Assembly (NCBI GenBank): GCA_009886115.1
Contig: VFJJ01000103.1
Location: forward strand, 1-53,638
DNA: 53,638 bases
Source of the DNA: Actinomycetota bacterium
Lineage (GTDB): Bacteria > Actinomycetota > Acidimicrobiia > IMCC26256 > VFJJ01
Direction of reading: 5' to 3'
Under the pieces are notes generated by a model. It worked only from the letters and a program-made list of their open reading frames with translations. It had not been told where the DNA came from and searched no databases. A program made the translations under genes and the position numbers. Positions 15,664 through 23,634 of the stretch are shown in pieces (position 1 is the first letter of the stretch; each line of letters opens with the position of its first letter).

Positions 15664-17214
15664 TCAGGTCGCCTCCTTGGTCGGCGAGCACCCGAGCGCC
15701 CGAGCGCGCAGATCAGCCTTGAGCACCTTGCCGACCTGGTTGCGCGGCAACTCGTGTACGGCGATCCACTGCTCGGGGATCTTCTGGATCATCAACCCGC
15801 TGTCGCGCAGATGCCTCGTGAGCTCGCCCACGGGCAGCGGACCCGACGGGTCGGCCGGCACCACCACAGCGCAGCAGCGTTCACCGCTCTCGGGATCGGG
15901 TAGTCCGATCACCGCGACTTCACGGACGGCTGCGTGCTCGAACAGGAGATCCTCGATCTCCTTGGCGCTGATGTTCTCTCCCTTGCGGATGATCACATCC
16001 TTGAGCCGCCCGACGATCTGCAGGTAGCCGTCGTCGTCCTGACGGGCCAGGTCGCCGGTTCGGAAGAACCCCGCCTCGTCGAAGGCCGCGGCGTCGAGCG
16101 CACGATCGACGTAGCCCGAGAACAGCAATGGCCCCTTGAGGCGGAGCTCGCCGGTCTCGCCGGGGGTGCCGGGGACGCCCGGGGCGCCCGGGGCGCCGAG
16201 GGCGACATCGCGCCCGGCGGCGTCGACGAGGCGGATCTCCATGCCCCGCACCGGCCGGCCCTCGGTCAGAGCCCGCTTCTCGTCGGGGGCCGAGAGCGGG
16301 GTGCACACCGCCAACGGGCACTCCGTGAGCCCGTAGTTCGAGTAGAGGCCGGCGCCCATCACCTCGGTGAGCCGATGGTGGAGGTCGGGGCTCTTGGGCG
16401 CGCCGCCGTTGGTGTAGCCCCGGGCTGCGGGAAAGATCCGGGTTCCCGGACGGCGGCGTTGCTCGTCGATGTAGGCCAGGTGGAAGACCTGCGACACGCC
16501 GGGCAGAGTGACGCCCTCGCGCGCCAGCACCTCGATGACGGTCGCCGGCTGGAAGTGCTCGACAAGGATGCTGGCCGCCCCGGTGAGCAGCGTGCAGCCG
16601 TGGACGATGACGCCGCCGATGTGGGCGATGGGAAACACGATCGGCAGACGGTCGGCGGCCGTGAGGCCGATGGCTTCGACGTAGGCCCCGGCCGCGGCGT
16701 GGAGCGAGGCGTCGGTGTGGCGGGCCCCCTTGGGCTCGGCGGTCGTGCCCGAGGTGTGGAACACCCAGCGGGGGACCGATGCCTCGACGGGCGGCGGCGG
16801 GAGCCGGTCGGGATCGGAGCGGGGAAGCTCGTCGCGCTCGATCACCAGCGTGCACGCCGCCCCAGCGTGCAGGTCGGCCGATGCCGCCGTCACGATCGAG
16901 AAGGCGGCGCCGGTGCTGCGCAGCGCGTGGTCGACCTCACGGGCACGGTAGATGGGCAGCAGCGGCACCTGCACCACCCCGAGGCGGGCCAGCGCGCTGA
17001 ACACGACGACGGTCTCGATCCACGTCGGGAGCTGCCAGGCCACGGTGTCGCCGGGTCGCACCCCGAGCTCGTGGAACCCAGCGGCCACCTCTACGGCGGC
17101 GGCGGCGAGCTCGGCGAACGTCAGACGCTGGGCGCGTTCGTCGACCAGGCACAACCGATCGGGCGTGGCGGCCACGCGCTGCTCGAGCAGGTCCCACCAC
17201 GTCGATCGGTCCAC
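15664..17214 (-). CDS. AMP-dependent acyl-CoA synthetase/ligase
   Basis: 516-residue ANL-superfamily enzyme that activates a carboxylic acid to its CoA thioester via an acyl-adenylate. P-loop FHTSGTTAEPKGARHT, SNYGLTECP adenylate motif, FRTGDLARQDDDGYLQIVGR hinge and VIIRKGENISAKEIEDLL are present. The catalytic Lys motif is unusual (PRNQVGKVLKADL rather than PRTxSGKxxK), but the Lys is kept. A collagen-like GAPGAPGVPGTPGETG insert, encoded by 9-bp repeats at about 16158-16200, precedes the hinge. GTG start at 17214. First gene of the catabolic cluster, which suggests that it primes the pathway substrate. Confidence 0.92.
   Translation of the reverse strand: MDRSTWWDLLEQRVAATPDRLCLVDERAQRLTFAELAAAAVEVAAGFHELGVRPGDTVAWQLPTWIETVVVFSALARLGVVQVPLLPIYRAREVDHALRSTGAAFSIVTAASADLHAGAACTLVIERDELPRSDPDRLPPPPVEASVPRWVFHTSGTTAEPKGARHTDASLHAAAGAYVEAIGLTAADRLPIVFPIAHIGGVIVHGCTLLTGAASILVEHFQPATVIEVLAREGVTLPGVSQVFHLAYIDEQRRRPGTRIFPAARGYTNGGAPKSPDLHHRLTEVMGAGLYSNYGLTECPLAVCTPLSAPDEKRALTEGRPVRGMEIRLVDAAGRDVALGAPGAPGVPGTPGETGELRLKGPLLFSGYVDRALDAAAFDEAGFFRTGDLARQDDDGYLQIVGRLKDVIIRKGENISAKEIEDLLFEHAAVREVAVIGLPDPESGERCCAVVVPADPSGPLPVGELTRHLRDSGLMIQKIPEQWIAVHELPRNQVGKVLKADLRARALGCSPTKEAT
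16155..16203. repeat. 9-bp-type repeats encoding a Gly-Ala-Pro linker in the acyl-CoA synthetase
   Basis: Repeated ggcgcccgg/ggtgccggg-like nonamers encode G-A-P, G-V-P and G-T-P triplets between the core and the hinge of the synthetase. In frame. Confidence 0.75.
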
Positions 17215-17404
17215 GGCAGCAGTATTGCTTGATTCCTCGCCTGTCGGCAGCTGTCAGCTCAGCTCGGTCTTCCTCGAAGGTACGGAAGCCGTGGCCGCCG
17301 CGTTTGACGTTCTACCTGGCCGAACGCGCCGAGCTTGCGGGCCTTCTCGACCACTGGGACGCCCCGCGCGTCCGCCTCTTCGCGACAACCCTGCAGCCCC
17401 GTCT

Positions 17405-18241
17405 GGTGACCCCTACCGGCTGATCCTTGCCCAAGACACGCTGGGGATCGTGCCGAGCATTCAGGAGAACGTTGTCGACCCCCAGGCGACCATCGACGCG
17501 CTCCGGAACCTCGCGGCCGACAACCAGGTTGTCATCGGCATCGGGGCCGAATTCGCCGAGGCCGGAGTCGTTGTCGCCCCGCAGTTCCCGGACGTCGAGT
17601 TCATGATCATCAACGGTCAGACGTCGGACGCTCCCAATCTTCACGTGTACGGGATCCGTCAGGGCGTACCCGCCTACGTGGCGGGCGTGCTCGGGGCGTC
17701 GCTGACGACGGTGAACAAGGTGGGCTTCGTGGGTGGGGGCGAGATCCCTCCGACCACGCAATCGGCTGATGCTTGGGCGGCAGCCATCGAGACGAGCAAC
17801 CCCGACATCGAGAACGCGTCGACGATCACCGGCGACTTCAACGACGCAGCTCTGGCCAAGGAAGCGACCGCGGCCCAAATCGCCGGCGGTGCCGACGTGA
17901 TCTTCGGCTTCCTCGACGCCGCGCTTCCTGGTGCCATACAGGCGATCGACGAGTCGGGCTCCGAAGTGCTGATCTTCGGTGTAATCTTTCCCCGGTGTGA
18001 GGAGTTCCCACAGATCGTTGGCACGGCGTTGTTGAACTCCGGGAAGCTCGTTCTCTCGATGATCGAGGACTACATCGGGGGGACGATCCCTGCTGTGCCG
18101 CTCTTCTACGGATTCGAAGACCCCGATATCCAGAGTTTCCAGCTCTGCCCAGGGTACGACACACCCGAAAACCAGCAGATCGTCGACGACACGACGGCCG
18201 GGATCCTCGACGGTTCGATCGCGCTCCCTGCGGGCGTCTGA
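17405..18241 (+). pseudogene. BMP-family (basic membrane lipoprotein/PnrA-like) substrate-binding protein, 5'-truncated
   Basis: The frame PYRLILAQDTLGIVPSIQENVVDPQATIDALRNLAADNQVVIGIGAEF, PDVEFMIINGQ, YVAGVLGASLT, VGFVGGGEIP, GADVIFGFLDAALPGAIQAI and PLFYGFEDPDI follows the BMP periplasmic-binding fold to its C-terminus. The expected start (signal peptide, lipobox, first beta-alpha units, ~60-80 residues) is missing; upstream of ~17405 the frame has no homology and no signal sequence. An internal GTG near 17449 could start a shortened product. No ABC partner genes are near. A nearby overlapping frame (17275-17423) ending ...LFATTLQPRLVTPTG may be another fragment. Third-position GC is lower than in neighbours, suggesting acquired DNA. 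Confidence 0.6.
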
Positions 18242-18303
18242 ACGAGCTCGCCCGACCCGATGTGTCGCAGATCGCTGGCCGCGGCCAGGGGGAGGGGAAC
18301 GAG

Positions 18304-19068
18304 GTGGACGATGTCACGGTTGGTGGTGACGGGCCTGTCGTCGTGCTGGGGCACGCGCTCACGACCGACCAACGGATCTTGAACCATCAGCGACAGCGGC
18401 TCTCTACGCGGTATCGGGTCGTCACCTGGGACGCTCGGGGGCATGGTCAACGTCCCTCACCGGATGGACCGTTCTCCTACGCCGACCTGGCGCGCGATCT
18501 CGGCGCACTGCTGCGAGACCAGGGGGCCACTCGGGCGGTGGTCGGAGGCGTGAGCCAGGGAGCCTTTGTGGCCCTCGAGTTGGCGCTCCTGGAACCCGAA
18601 CTCGTTGCCGGCTTGATCCTGATCTCGTGTCAGGCTGGGATCGAGCCGCCCGAGGTGGTCCCACCCCAGCGGGAAGCGATCGCGGGCTGGGCGCGAGACG
18701 GCCTCGACCCGGCATTCGCCAGTTGGATGGCGACGATGAACTTCGGGCCTGACTTCCCCGGCAACGAGGAGTGGTTGTCGTATTGGGCTGGCCGCGACGG
18801 GCGGTGTTACGTCGAGGCGTTCGAGGCCCTGTTCTCCCGGCCGGACTACACGGCTGCCCTGTCGTCGATCACGGCGAAGGCGATCGTGATCCGCGGCGAG
18901 CACGACGGGTGGATCACCGACGAGCGCGCACGAGCACTCGCGGCCGGCCTTCGGGACGGGGGTGAGCTCGTCACGATTGCCGGCGCATCCCACGTCCCGA
19001 CCCTCACGCACCCTGAGGCAACGACGGCGGCGATCGAGTCGTTTCTCGACGGGCTCGAGCCGTGGTGA
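18304..19068 (+). CDS. Alpha/beta-hydrolase fold protein
   Basis: 254 residues. Oxyanion strand VVVLGHALTTDQRILNHQ, nucleophile elbow GGVSQGAF (G-V-S-Q-G), acid in RGEHDGWI and His in AGASHVPTLTHP complete a Ser-Asp-His triad. VVTWDARGHGQRPSPDGPFSYADLARDL is typical of the lactone-hydrolase/haloperoxidase-like group. The GTG at 18304 is chosen because ggggagggga lies 4-14 bases upstream; an in-frame GTG at 18262 gives a longer, unconserved N-terminus. 62 bp after the BMP remnant and in the same slightly lower-GC segment. Substrate unknown. Confidence 0.88.
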   Translation: MDDVTVGGDGPVVVLGHALTTDQRILNHQRQRLSTRYRVVTWDARGHGQRPSPDGPFSYADLARDLGALLRDQGATRAVVGGVSQGAFVALELALLEPELVAGLILISCQAGIEPPEVVPPQREAIAGWARDGLDPAFASWMATMNFGPDFPGNEEWLSYWAGRDGRCYVEAFEALFSRPDYTAALSSITAKAIVIRGEHDGWITDERARALAAGLRDGGELVTIAGASHVPTLTHPEATTAAIESFLDGLEPW

Positions 19069-19199
19069 CGACCTGCTGAGGCGGTAAGGGCCGGGGCTCG
19101 TCATCTTCGAGTGGCTGGCACCATCCAGACGCCGAATTCGCACCGCCTCGGCGATCACCGCCGCCTGGTTGAGGCAGCCCAGGCCACGGCGCCAGCTCA

Positions 19200-19378
19200 G
19201 CTCCTGTCGCGCCCGTTGCCTCCCCGACGGTCTTGACGACGTCGATGCTCTTGACCTCGCAGGCCCGAGGGTCGGCGGGGTCGACCCACTCGTAGTCGTA
19301 CTTGCCGTGCGCTGTCGGAATGAGCGCCATGTCCTTGCCCATCCAGGTGAGCTCCAGCCGCGCCTTCGGAGACCTCAT
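19200..19378 (-). pseudogene. Adenine-specific DNA methyltransferase, N-terminal fragment
   Basis: The frame starts MRSPKARLELTWMGKDMALIP and continues GKYDYEWVDPADPRACEVK. This is the characteristic beginning of type III-like/adenine-specific DNA methyltransferases (RLELTWxGK, YDYEWVDP), proteins normally of many hundreds of residues. Similarity fades after ~55 residues at about 19200, and the frame then runs into the end of the hydrolase gene. No DPPY catalytic motif exists in the window. The ATG overlaps the ATPase stop (ATGA), so the two were once an operon; the rest was deleted. The 150 bp from 19069 to here hold no recognisable gene. Confidence 0.65.
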
Positions 19379-20658
19379 GACCTGTCATCCTCCAACGAAT
19401 CCTTAGCCTTGGAGACCCCGTCCCACAGTGCGGCGACCGGGACCGCCCACACCCGTTCACCGAGGCGTGCGGTGAGCGGACCCGTGTGGAACAGAATGCC
19501 GCACTGGTAACGGTCGCCGAGGCGATCCCGAAGGAACGTCAGGCCGCTGGCGTCGCGCTGGTTCACGGATCGGGCGGACTTCACCTCGATGGCCACCACG
19601 TTGCCGTCGGGGCGTTCGATGATGATGTCGACCTCGACCCCCGATCGATCGCGGAAGTGGGCGAACGTGAGCGCTTCGTCGATGGTGGTCGCCTGCCGCG
19701 TCAGTTCGGCGACCACGAACGATTCGAGGAACGCACTGCCCATTGCGGCGGTGGCGAGGCGGTGCGCCGAGAGCGACAGGACACCGGCGGCGAGTCCGGT
19801 GTCGGTGACGTGGACCTTCGCCCGGTGCCCGGTCTTGGCGGAGACGCCGACCGTCCAGCCGGGCAGCTCGGTGGTCAGGTAGAGGCGCTCCAGCAGCCGT
19901 CGGTACGTGGACGCTGTCGGCTGGGTGACGTCGAGCGCCTGTGACAGCTCGGTGTTGACCGCGATCGACGAGGTCCGTTGGGCGATGAGCCGGTAGAGCC
20001 GTGACAGTGCCCCCGAGTGGCGAACGTCGATGAGGTCGGGCAAATCGCGATCGGTCACGGTCGCCAGGTAGCTCGCGAACCAGCGGGTTCGTTGCGCCGG
20101 CGTCGCACGCCGGAGGGCCGCCGGGTAGCCACCCGCAGCGACCACATCGAAGACGTCGCTTCGTTCGAGGGTCGTGCGGAAGTTGCGCGGCTCGCCTGCG
20201 GCAAGCAGCTCGGCCAACCACCGATGCATCGCACCGAAGACTTCAGCGGCAGCGAGCGGCATGAGCGAGAGCCGATGTGCTCGACCCGTGAGCGTCTCGG
20301 TCCCAGGCGGCAACAGGAACGAGCTCACCGACCCGGCGAGCAGGAAACGACCCGTGCCACCTTGGCGATCGACGACACGCTTGACGGAGGAGAGCACCTC
20401 CGGGGCGCGATGGAACTCGTCGATCGCCACGAGCCCTGGCGATGCCAGTGCGGATCCGACGTCCTCGCGAACGAGCTGGAGCACGCTGTCGTCGTCGAGG
20501 TCGAGCACGAGCGCGTTCCGTCGACGGGCGATCGAGCGCAGCAGCGTGGACTTGCCGGACCCGCGAGGGCCTTCGAGCAGGATCGCCGGCTCTTCGTCGA
20601 GCAGCCGGTCGATGAACGGATCGGCCCACCGTTCCACGTGCTCGATCGTCGGGATCAC
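19375..20658 (-). CDS. AAA-family ATP-binding protein with DUF4143 domain
   Basis: 427 residues. P-loop LLEGPRGSGKSTLLRSIARR (Walker A ~ residues 29-37), Walker B LVAIDEFHRAP and sensor LLAGSVSSF form the N-terminal ATPase. Residues ~190-270 form a winged-helix-like segment (ELSQALDVTQPTASTYRRLL). The C-terminal DUF4143 part has HFRDRSGVEVDIIIE and VVAIEVKSAR, which match the acidic-x-ExK core of PD-(D/E)xK-like nuclease folds. These proteins are often found in variable islands; their role is not established. GTG start at 20658 with TAGGCT six bases upstream (leaderless). Coupled to a methyltransferase remnant. Confidence 0.9.
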   Translation of the reverse strand: MIPTIEHVERWADPFIDRLLDEEPAILLEGPRGSGKSTLLRSIARRRNALVLDLDDDSVLQLVREDVGSALASPGLVAIDEFHRAPEVLSSVKRVVDRQGGTGRFLLAGSVSSFLLPPGTETLTGRAHRLSLMPLAAAEVFGAMHRWLAELLAAGEPRNFRTTLERSDVFDVVAAGGYPAALRRATPAQRTRWFASYLATVTDRDLPDLIDVRHSGALSRLYRLIAQRTSSIAVNTELSQALDVTQPTASTYRRLLERLYLTTELPGWTVGVSAKTGHRAKVHVTDTGLAAGVLSLSAHRLATAAMGSAFLESFVVAELTRQATTIDEALTFAHFRDRSGVEVDIIIERPDGNVVAIEVKSARSVNQRDASGLTFLRDRLGDRYQCGILFHTGPLTARLGERVWAVPVAALWDGVSKAKDSLEDDRS

Positions 20659-20664
20659 GCTCCC

Positions 20665-20670
20665 AGCCTA
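20665..20670 (-). promoter_or_regulatory. -10 element of the DUF4143 ATPase gene (leaderless)
   Basis: Minus-strand TAGGCT at 20670-20665 with 6 nt to the GTG at 20658. The first of the 23-bp-spaced repeats begins 15 bp further upstream. Confidence 0.55.
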
Positions 20671-20684
20671 GCTCAAACCGACGA

Positions 20685-20761
20685 ATCGTCCCGCGCCAAC
20701 TTGCATGATCGTCCCAGCGCTCTTTACATGATCGTCCCATGTCTGGTTTCACGATCGTCCC
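20685..20761. repeat. Four ATCGTCCC repeats at exact 23-bp spacing
   Basis: ATCGTCCC starts at 20685, 20708, 20731 and 20754; copies 2-4 share the longer core A(T/C)GATCGTCCC. Read on the minus strand the unit is GGGACGAT. Regular multi-copy short repeats of this kind are known as transposase-binding ends of IS21-type elements; alternatively this is a repressor array upstream of the ATPase gene. Confidence 0.8.
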
Positions 20762-21082
20762 GGCCTCCGATCGTTGTGATGTGACACCCTCGAGCGAGGC
20801 TTGACGTCGACAACCCAAGGAGGCCGTGATGGTTGTGTATGTGACCCATCAAGGGCCGTCTCAAGAAGCGGGCGCTGGATCTCGTCGAGGTGGCCGAGTG
20901 GCCCGGCTGGACCTTCGGCTACTGACCCACACGACGACCGGTCGCGACCCGCTTGGTCCCGGATTGGTCCTTCTCAGGTCCTTCCTCCAAACGCACAGGG
21001 CGAAACTGGACGCACCCAGAAGGACACAAAAGACCAGCTCAGAGGCACAACGGCCGAATCGCCGCAGCCCGCAAAACCCCTG
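20762..21082. other. Intergenic stretch with a gene remnant, no intact gene
   Basis: A strong ribosome-binding site (aaggagg, ~20817) precedes an ATG at 20829, but the frame it opens has poor codon character. A different frame, 20848-20925, has excellent GC3 and ends IKGRLKKRALDLVEVAEWP then GWTFGY and a stop, as if the tail of a lost gene. From 20930 to 21082 the DNA is less GC-rich and shows nothing recognisable up to the ychF stop. Confidence 0.5.
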
Positions 21083-22165
21083 CTACACGTTGAAGCGGAT
21101 CTCGAGGACATCGCCGTCGTCGACGACGTAGTCCTTGCCTTCGACGCGGAGCTTGCCGACGTCCTTGGCTTTCGACCAGGAGCCGATCTCGAGGAGCTCG
21201 TCCCAGCGGATGACCTCGGCCCGGATGAAGCCGCGCTGGAGGTCGGAGTGGATCACGCCGGCGCACTCGGGGGCCTTGGCGCCGGCCCGGAAGGTCCAGG
21301 CGCGGCTCTCCTTGTCGCCGGTGGTGAGGAACGTGCGCCGGCCCAGCATGTGGTACGCCGAGCGGGCCACCCGGGGCACGACGCCTTCGCCGAGACCGAG
21401 CCCCTCGAGGAGCTCGGTGCGCTCGGACGGGTCGAGGCGCGAGGCTTCCATCTCGAGCTGGAGGCAGGCGGCGACGGCATCGGGACCGAACGGCGCGGCG
21501 ATGGCGGTACCCGACTCGATCTGGTCGTCGCCGATGTTCACCACGACCAACGTGGGCTTGGCCGTGAGCACGAACGCCTTGCGCAGCACGTCGATGTCGT
21601 CGGGGGAGAGGCCGCCCGTCGAAAGTGCAGCAGCCCGATACAAGGGCGTGCCGGCCTGGAGGAACGGCAGCGCCCGGTCCATCACCTCGACCTCGCCGAC
21701 GAGTGACTTGTCGGTCTTGGCGGCCTTGCGGCGGCGCTCGACGAGGGCCGTGAGCATGTCGAGATCGGCCACGACGAGCTCGAACTCGAGGGTCTCGAGA
21801 TCGTCGGCGGGATCGGTGTCGCCCATCACGTTGGCGTCTTCGAACGCCCGCAGCACGAAGAGGATGGCGTCGACCTCGCGAAGCGAGCCGAGGAACCGGT
21901 TCCCCAAGCCCTGACCGGTGTTGGCGCCCTTGACGAGCGCCGCGATGTCGACCATCTCGAACCCGGTGTGGACCGTCTTCTTCGACTCCGACATGGCCGC
22001 GAGCCGCAGCAGACGGTCGTCGGGGACGGTGGCGATCCCGACCGTGCTCTCGGTGGTGGAGAAGGGGTGCGGCGCGACCACGGCCTCGCCACCGGTGAGC
22101 GCGTTGAAGAGGGTCGACTTCCCCGAGTTGGGCAGACCGAGCAGACCCAGACGTTCCATTGCCAT
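21083..22165 (-). CDS. ychF: Redox-regulated ATPase YchF (Obg-like)
   Basis: 360-residue P-loop protein of the OBG family. G1 is GLLGLPNSGKSTLFNAL, switch regions FSTTESTVGIATVPD and TGFEMVDIAALVKGA follow, and VVVNIGDD replaces the usual NKxD, which is why YchF prefers ATP to GTP. The coiled-coil helical insert is at residues ~130-195 and the C-terminal TGS domain ends KDYVVDDGDVLEIRFNV. Binds ribosomes and is linked to oxidative stress in other bacteria. The ATG at 22165 has TAGCCT seven bases upstream. Identification is firm. Confidence 0.97.
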   Translation of the reverse strand: MAMERLGLLGLPNSGKSTLFNALTGGEAVVAPHPFSTTESTVGIATVPDDRLLRLAAMSESKKTVHTGFEMVDIAALVKGANTGQGLGNRFLGSLREVDAILFVLRAFEDANVMGDTDPADDLETLEFELVVADLDMLTALVERRRKAAKTDKSLVGEVEVMDRALPFLQAGTPLYRAAALSTGGLSPDDIDVLRKAFVLTAKPTLVVVNIGDDQIESGTAIAAPFGPDAVAACLQLEMEASRLDPSERTELLEGLGLGEGVVPRVARSAYHMLGRRTFLTTGDKESRAWTFRAGAKAPECAGVIHSDLQRGFIRAEVIRWDELLEIGSWSKAKDVGKLRVEGKDYVVDDGDVLEIRFNV

Positions 22166-22172
22166 TGGCCCG

Positions 22173-22178
22173 AGGCTA
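22173..22178 (-). promoter_or_regulatory. -10 element of ychF (leaderless)
   Basis: Minus-strand TAGCCT at 22178-22173 with 7 nt to the ATG at 22165. It lies over the last codons of the upstream YihY-family gene, giving ychF its own promoter within the apparent operon. Confidence 0.5.
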
Positions 22179-23327
22179 CCGGGGGCGCCGCGACCAGCCG
22201 GAAGAGAGCTGCTCGACGCTCACGCCCTTGGGGAGGACGGCCTCCACGTGCATCTCCAGCACGCGCTCGTCAGCCTCGGTCGGCGTGAGACCGGTGAGGC
22301 TTCGGGGCCAGAGTCGCCACGCCTTCACCACGTTGAGCTCGGCGCTCAGGATCGTGAGTTGCGCCAGGAGGAAGAAGAACGAAAGAAGTCCGATGACTGT
22401 TCCAAACGTCCCATACGTTGCGGCTTCGTCGCGCAGCGCTGCGTTGTACACCCAGGTGCCGAGGAACTGCAGCGCGAACCAGAGCGTGCTGGCCAGCGTG
22501 GCGCCAGGGACCAGCTCGCGCCAGCGCAACCGACGGCTCGTCAGCACTTGGAAGGCCAGCACGAAGACGCCGACGTTCACGATCCAGGAACCGCCGAGCA
22601 GCGCCACCCGTCCGAGCGCGGCGAGCCCCTCGAGCCGGGTCGCGATGTTCGCCACGACGGCCGTCCCGATCGAACCCAGCCCGATCACCCCCAACGCCCC
22701 CATGGCTCGGAGGCGTCGCTTCAGGGGGTTCGGCCAGTCGCGCCGGGGCACGTACCAGATGCGGTTCATGGCCGTCTGGGCTGCGTACATGGCGCCCATA
22801 CCGGCGAAGAGTGCGCCTCCCACGCCAATGACGAGTGCCAGGGGGCTCCCCGTGAGCGATCCCGGTTCCGTGATCTCGTTGCCGATCACCGGGAGCTGAG
22901 CCAGCGCCGAATCAACGAGATCGGCGCTCAGCTCGGGTCGGCCGTCGAGCACGAAGCCCAGCACCGTGACCGCCGCCAGGATGAGCGGGAAGATCGAGAA
23001 GAACGAGTAGTAGGCCACGAGGGCGGCGAGGTCACCGGCTCGATCGTCGGTGAACTTCTTCACCACGCCAGCCACGAACGACAGCCGGCGACGGCGAGCC
23101 TGAGCCCGGTCGAGCATCACCAGGTAGCGCCTCGGGGAATCGGGCGAGACCGGAGGCTGAATCCACCGGGATCGATCCGTTGGCTCGCCTGTGGCTGGCG
23201 ACGGCGGGTTCGCGGCGGATGGGCGACGACACCGATCGAGGGCGATGGTCGCCACGACGATCGCCAGCGCCCACAGGGCGTCGTTGCGGCTCGACCGATC
23301 GTCGCGCGGCCGTCGTCTCGTCACCAT
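22176..23327 (-). CDS. YihY/BrkB-family inner-membrane protein (UPF0761)
   Basis: About 383 residues with six predicted membrane segments. The family signature FTDDRAGDLAALVAYYSFFSIFPLILAAV comes first, then GVGGALFAGMGAMYAAQTAMNRIWYVPRRD, VIGLGSIGTAVVANIA, WIVNVGVFVLAFQVL, LVPGATLASTLWFALQF and YGTFGTVIGLLSFFFLLAQLTILSAELN. Once misassigned as ribonuclease BN; the true function is unknown. The start is uncertain: ATG 23327 keeps an extra N-terminal hydrophobic helix (ALWALAIVVATIAL) with good codon usage, while ATG 23117 gives the more usual family N-terminus. Confidence 0.85.
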   Translation of the reverse strand: MVTRRRPRDDRSSRNDALWALAIVVATIALDRCRRPSAANPPSPATGEPTDRSRWIQPPVSPDSPRRYLVMLDRAQARRRRLSFVAGVVKKFTDDRAGDLAALVAYYSFFSIFPLILAAVTVLGFVLDGRPELSADLVDSALAQLPVIGNEITEPGSLTGSPLALVIGVGGALFAGMGAMYAAQTAMNRIWYVPRRDWPNPLKRRLRAMGALGVIGLGSIGTAVVANIATRLEGLAALGRVALLGGSWIVNVGVFVLAFQVLTSRRLRWRELVPGATLASTLWFALQFLGTWVYNAALRDEAATYGTFGTVIGLLSFFFLLAQLTILSAELNVVKAWRLWPRSLTGLTPTEADERVLEMHVEAVLPKGVSVEQLSSGWSRRPR

Positions 23328-23390
23328 CCCTCGACGGTAGAGGACGCACGCTCCGCCGTTCCGGGTGGCGGCGCGGCCCGCCCGTGCGGC

Positions 23391-23396
23391 TAGTGT
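23391..23396 (+). promoter_or_regulatory. -10 element upstream of bL37
   Basis: TAGTGT fits TAnnnT. It predicts a leader of about 30 nt ahead of the bL37 ATG, which carries a ggag Shine-Dalgarno at 23424-23427. Confidence 0.45.
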
Positions 23397-23434
23397 GCGG
23401 GCCCCGCCCAATCGTCACGTCTCGGAGCCCGGCC

Positions 23435-23521
23435 ATGAGCAAGAAGACCAAGAAGCGCAGGCTGCGCGCCCGTCGCAGCAAGGCCAACCACGGCAAGCGT
23501 CCGTTGGTCGGCCGCCGGTAG
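23435..23521 (+). CDS. Ribosomal protein bL37 (28 residues)
   Basis: A 28-residue basic peptide MSKKTKKRRLRARRSKANHG followed by KRPLVGRR. The S-K-A-N-H-G-K-R-P core matches bL37, the very small extra 50S protein found in mycobacterial ribosome structures and conserved in actinobacteria. It is too short for most gene finders. The ATG at 23435 has ggag seven bases upstream and a plausible promoter. It stands alone between a divergent membrane-protein gene and a strong bidirectional hairpin. The match rests on recalled sequence of the mycobacterial protein; length, charge and core motif all agree. Confidence 0.88.
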   Translation: MSKKTKKRRLRARRSKANHGKRPLVGRR

Positions 23522-23584
23522 TTGTCGGCCGCTGGTGGTCGTCGGTTGACGGCCACCGCAGCACGAACGCCACAATGTGAGCAG

Positions 23585-23628
23585 CCCCGACGCCGCGGCG
23601 ATGCCGCGGCGTTGTCGCGCCGTCGGGG
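23585..23628. terminator. Bidirectional hairpin terminator between bL37 and membrane protein
   Basis: Outer arms ccccgacg (23585-23592) and cgtcgggg (23621-23628) enclose a second perfect hairpin, cgccgcggc / gccgcggcg (23591-23599 and 23603-23611, 3-nt loop). It sits between converging genes. No U-tract, as usual in very GC-rich genomes. Confidence 0.7.
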
Positions 23629-23634
23629 CGGGCG

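Noticed and set aside
11432-15722. Long plus-strand open frames of 600-900 codons opposite the acyl-CoA dehydrogenase genes
   Set aside because: They are antisense shadows created by high GC; their amino-acid composition (His, Arg, Gly, Pro-rich) and lack of motifs contrast with the clear enzymes on the other strand.
20685-20761. CRISPR-like regular repeats
   Set aside because: Repeat core is only 8-11 bp and the spacers about 12-15 bp; no cas genes. Fits transposon-end or operator repeats better.
20889-20925. tRNA-Ser/Leu-like D-arm (ggtggccgagtgg)
   Set aside because: No matching anticodon arm, T-arm (gttcgaatc) or acceptor pairing follows; the stretch has coding-type GC3 in another frame.
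20839-20925. Second possible UGA-selenocysteine ORF (ATG-TGA-CCC-ATC...)
   Set aside because: UGA would be codon 2, with further stops just upstream, no known selenoprotein similarity and no redox motif; more likely a gene remnant.
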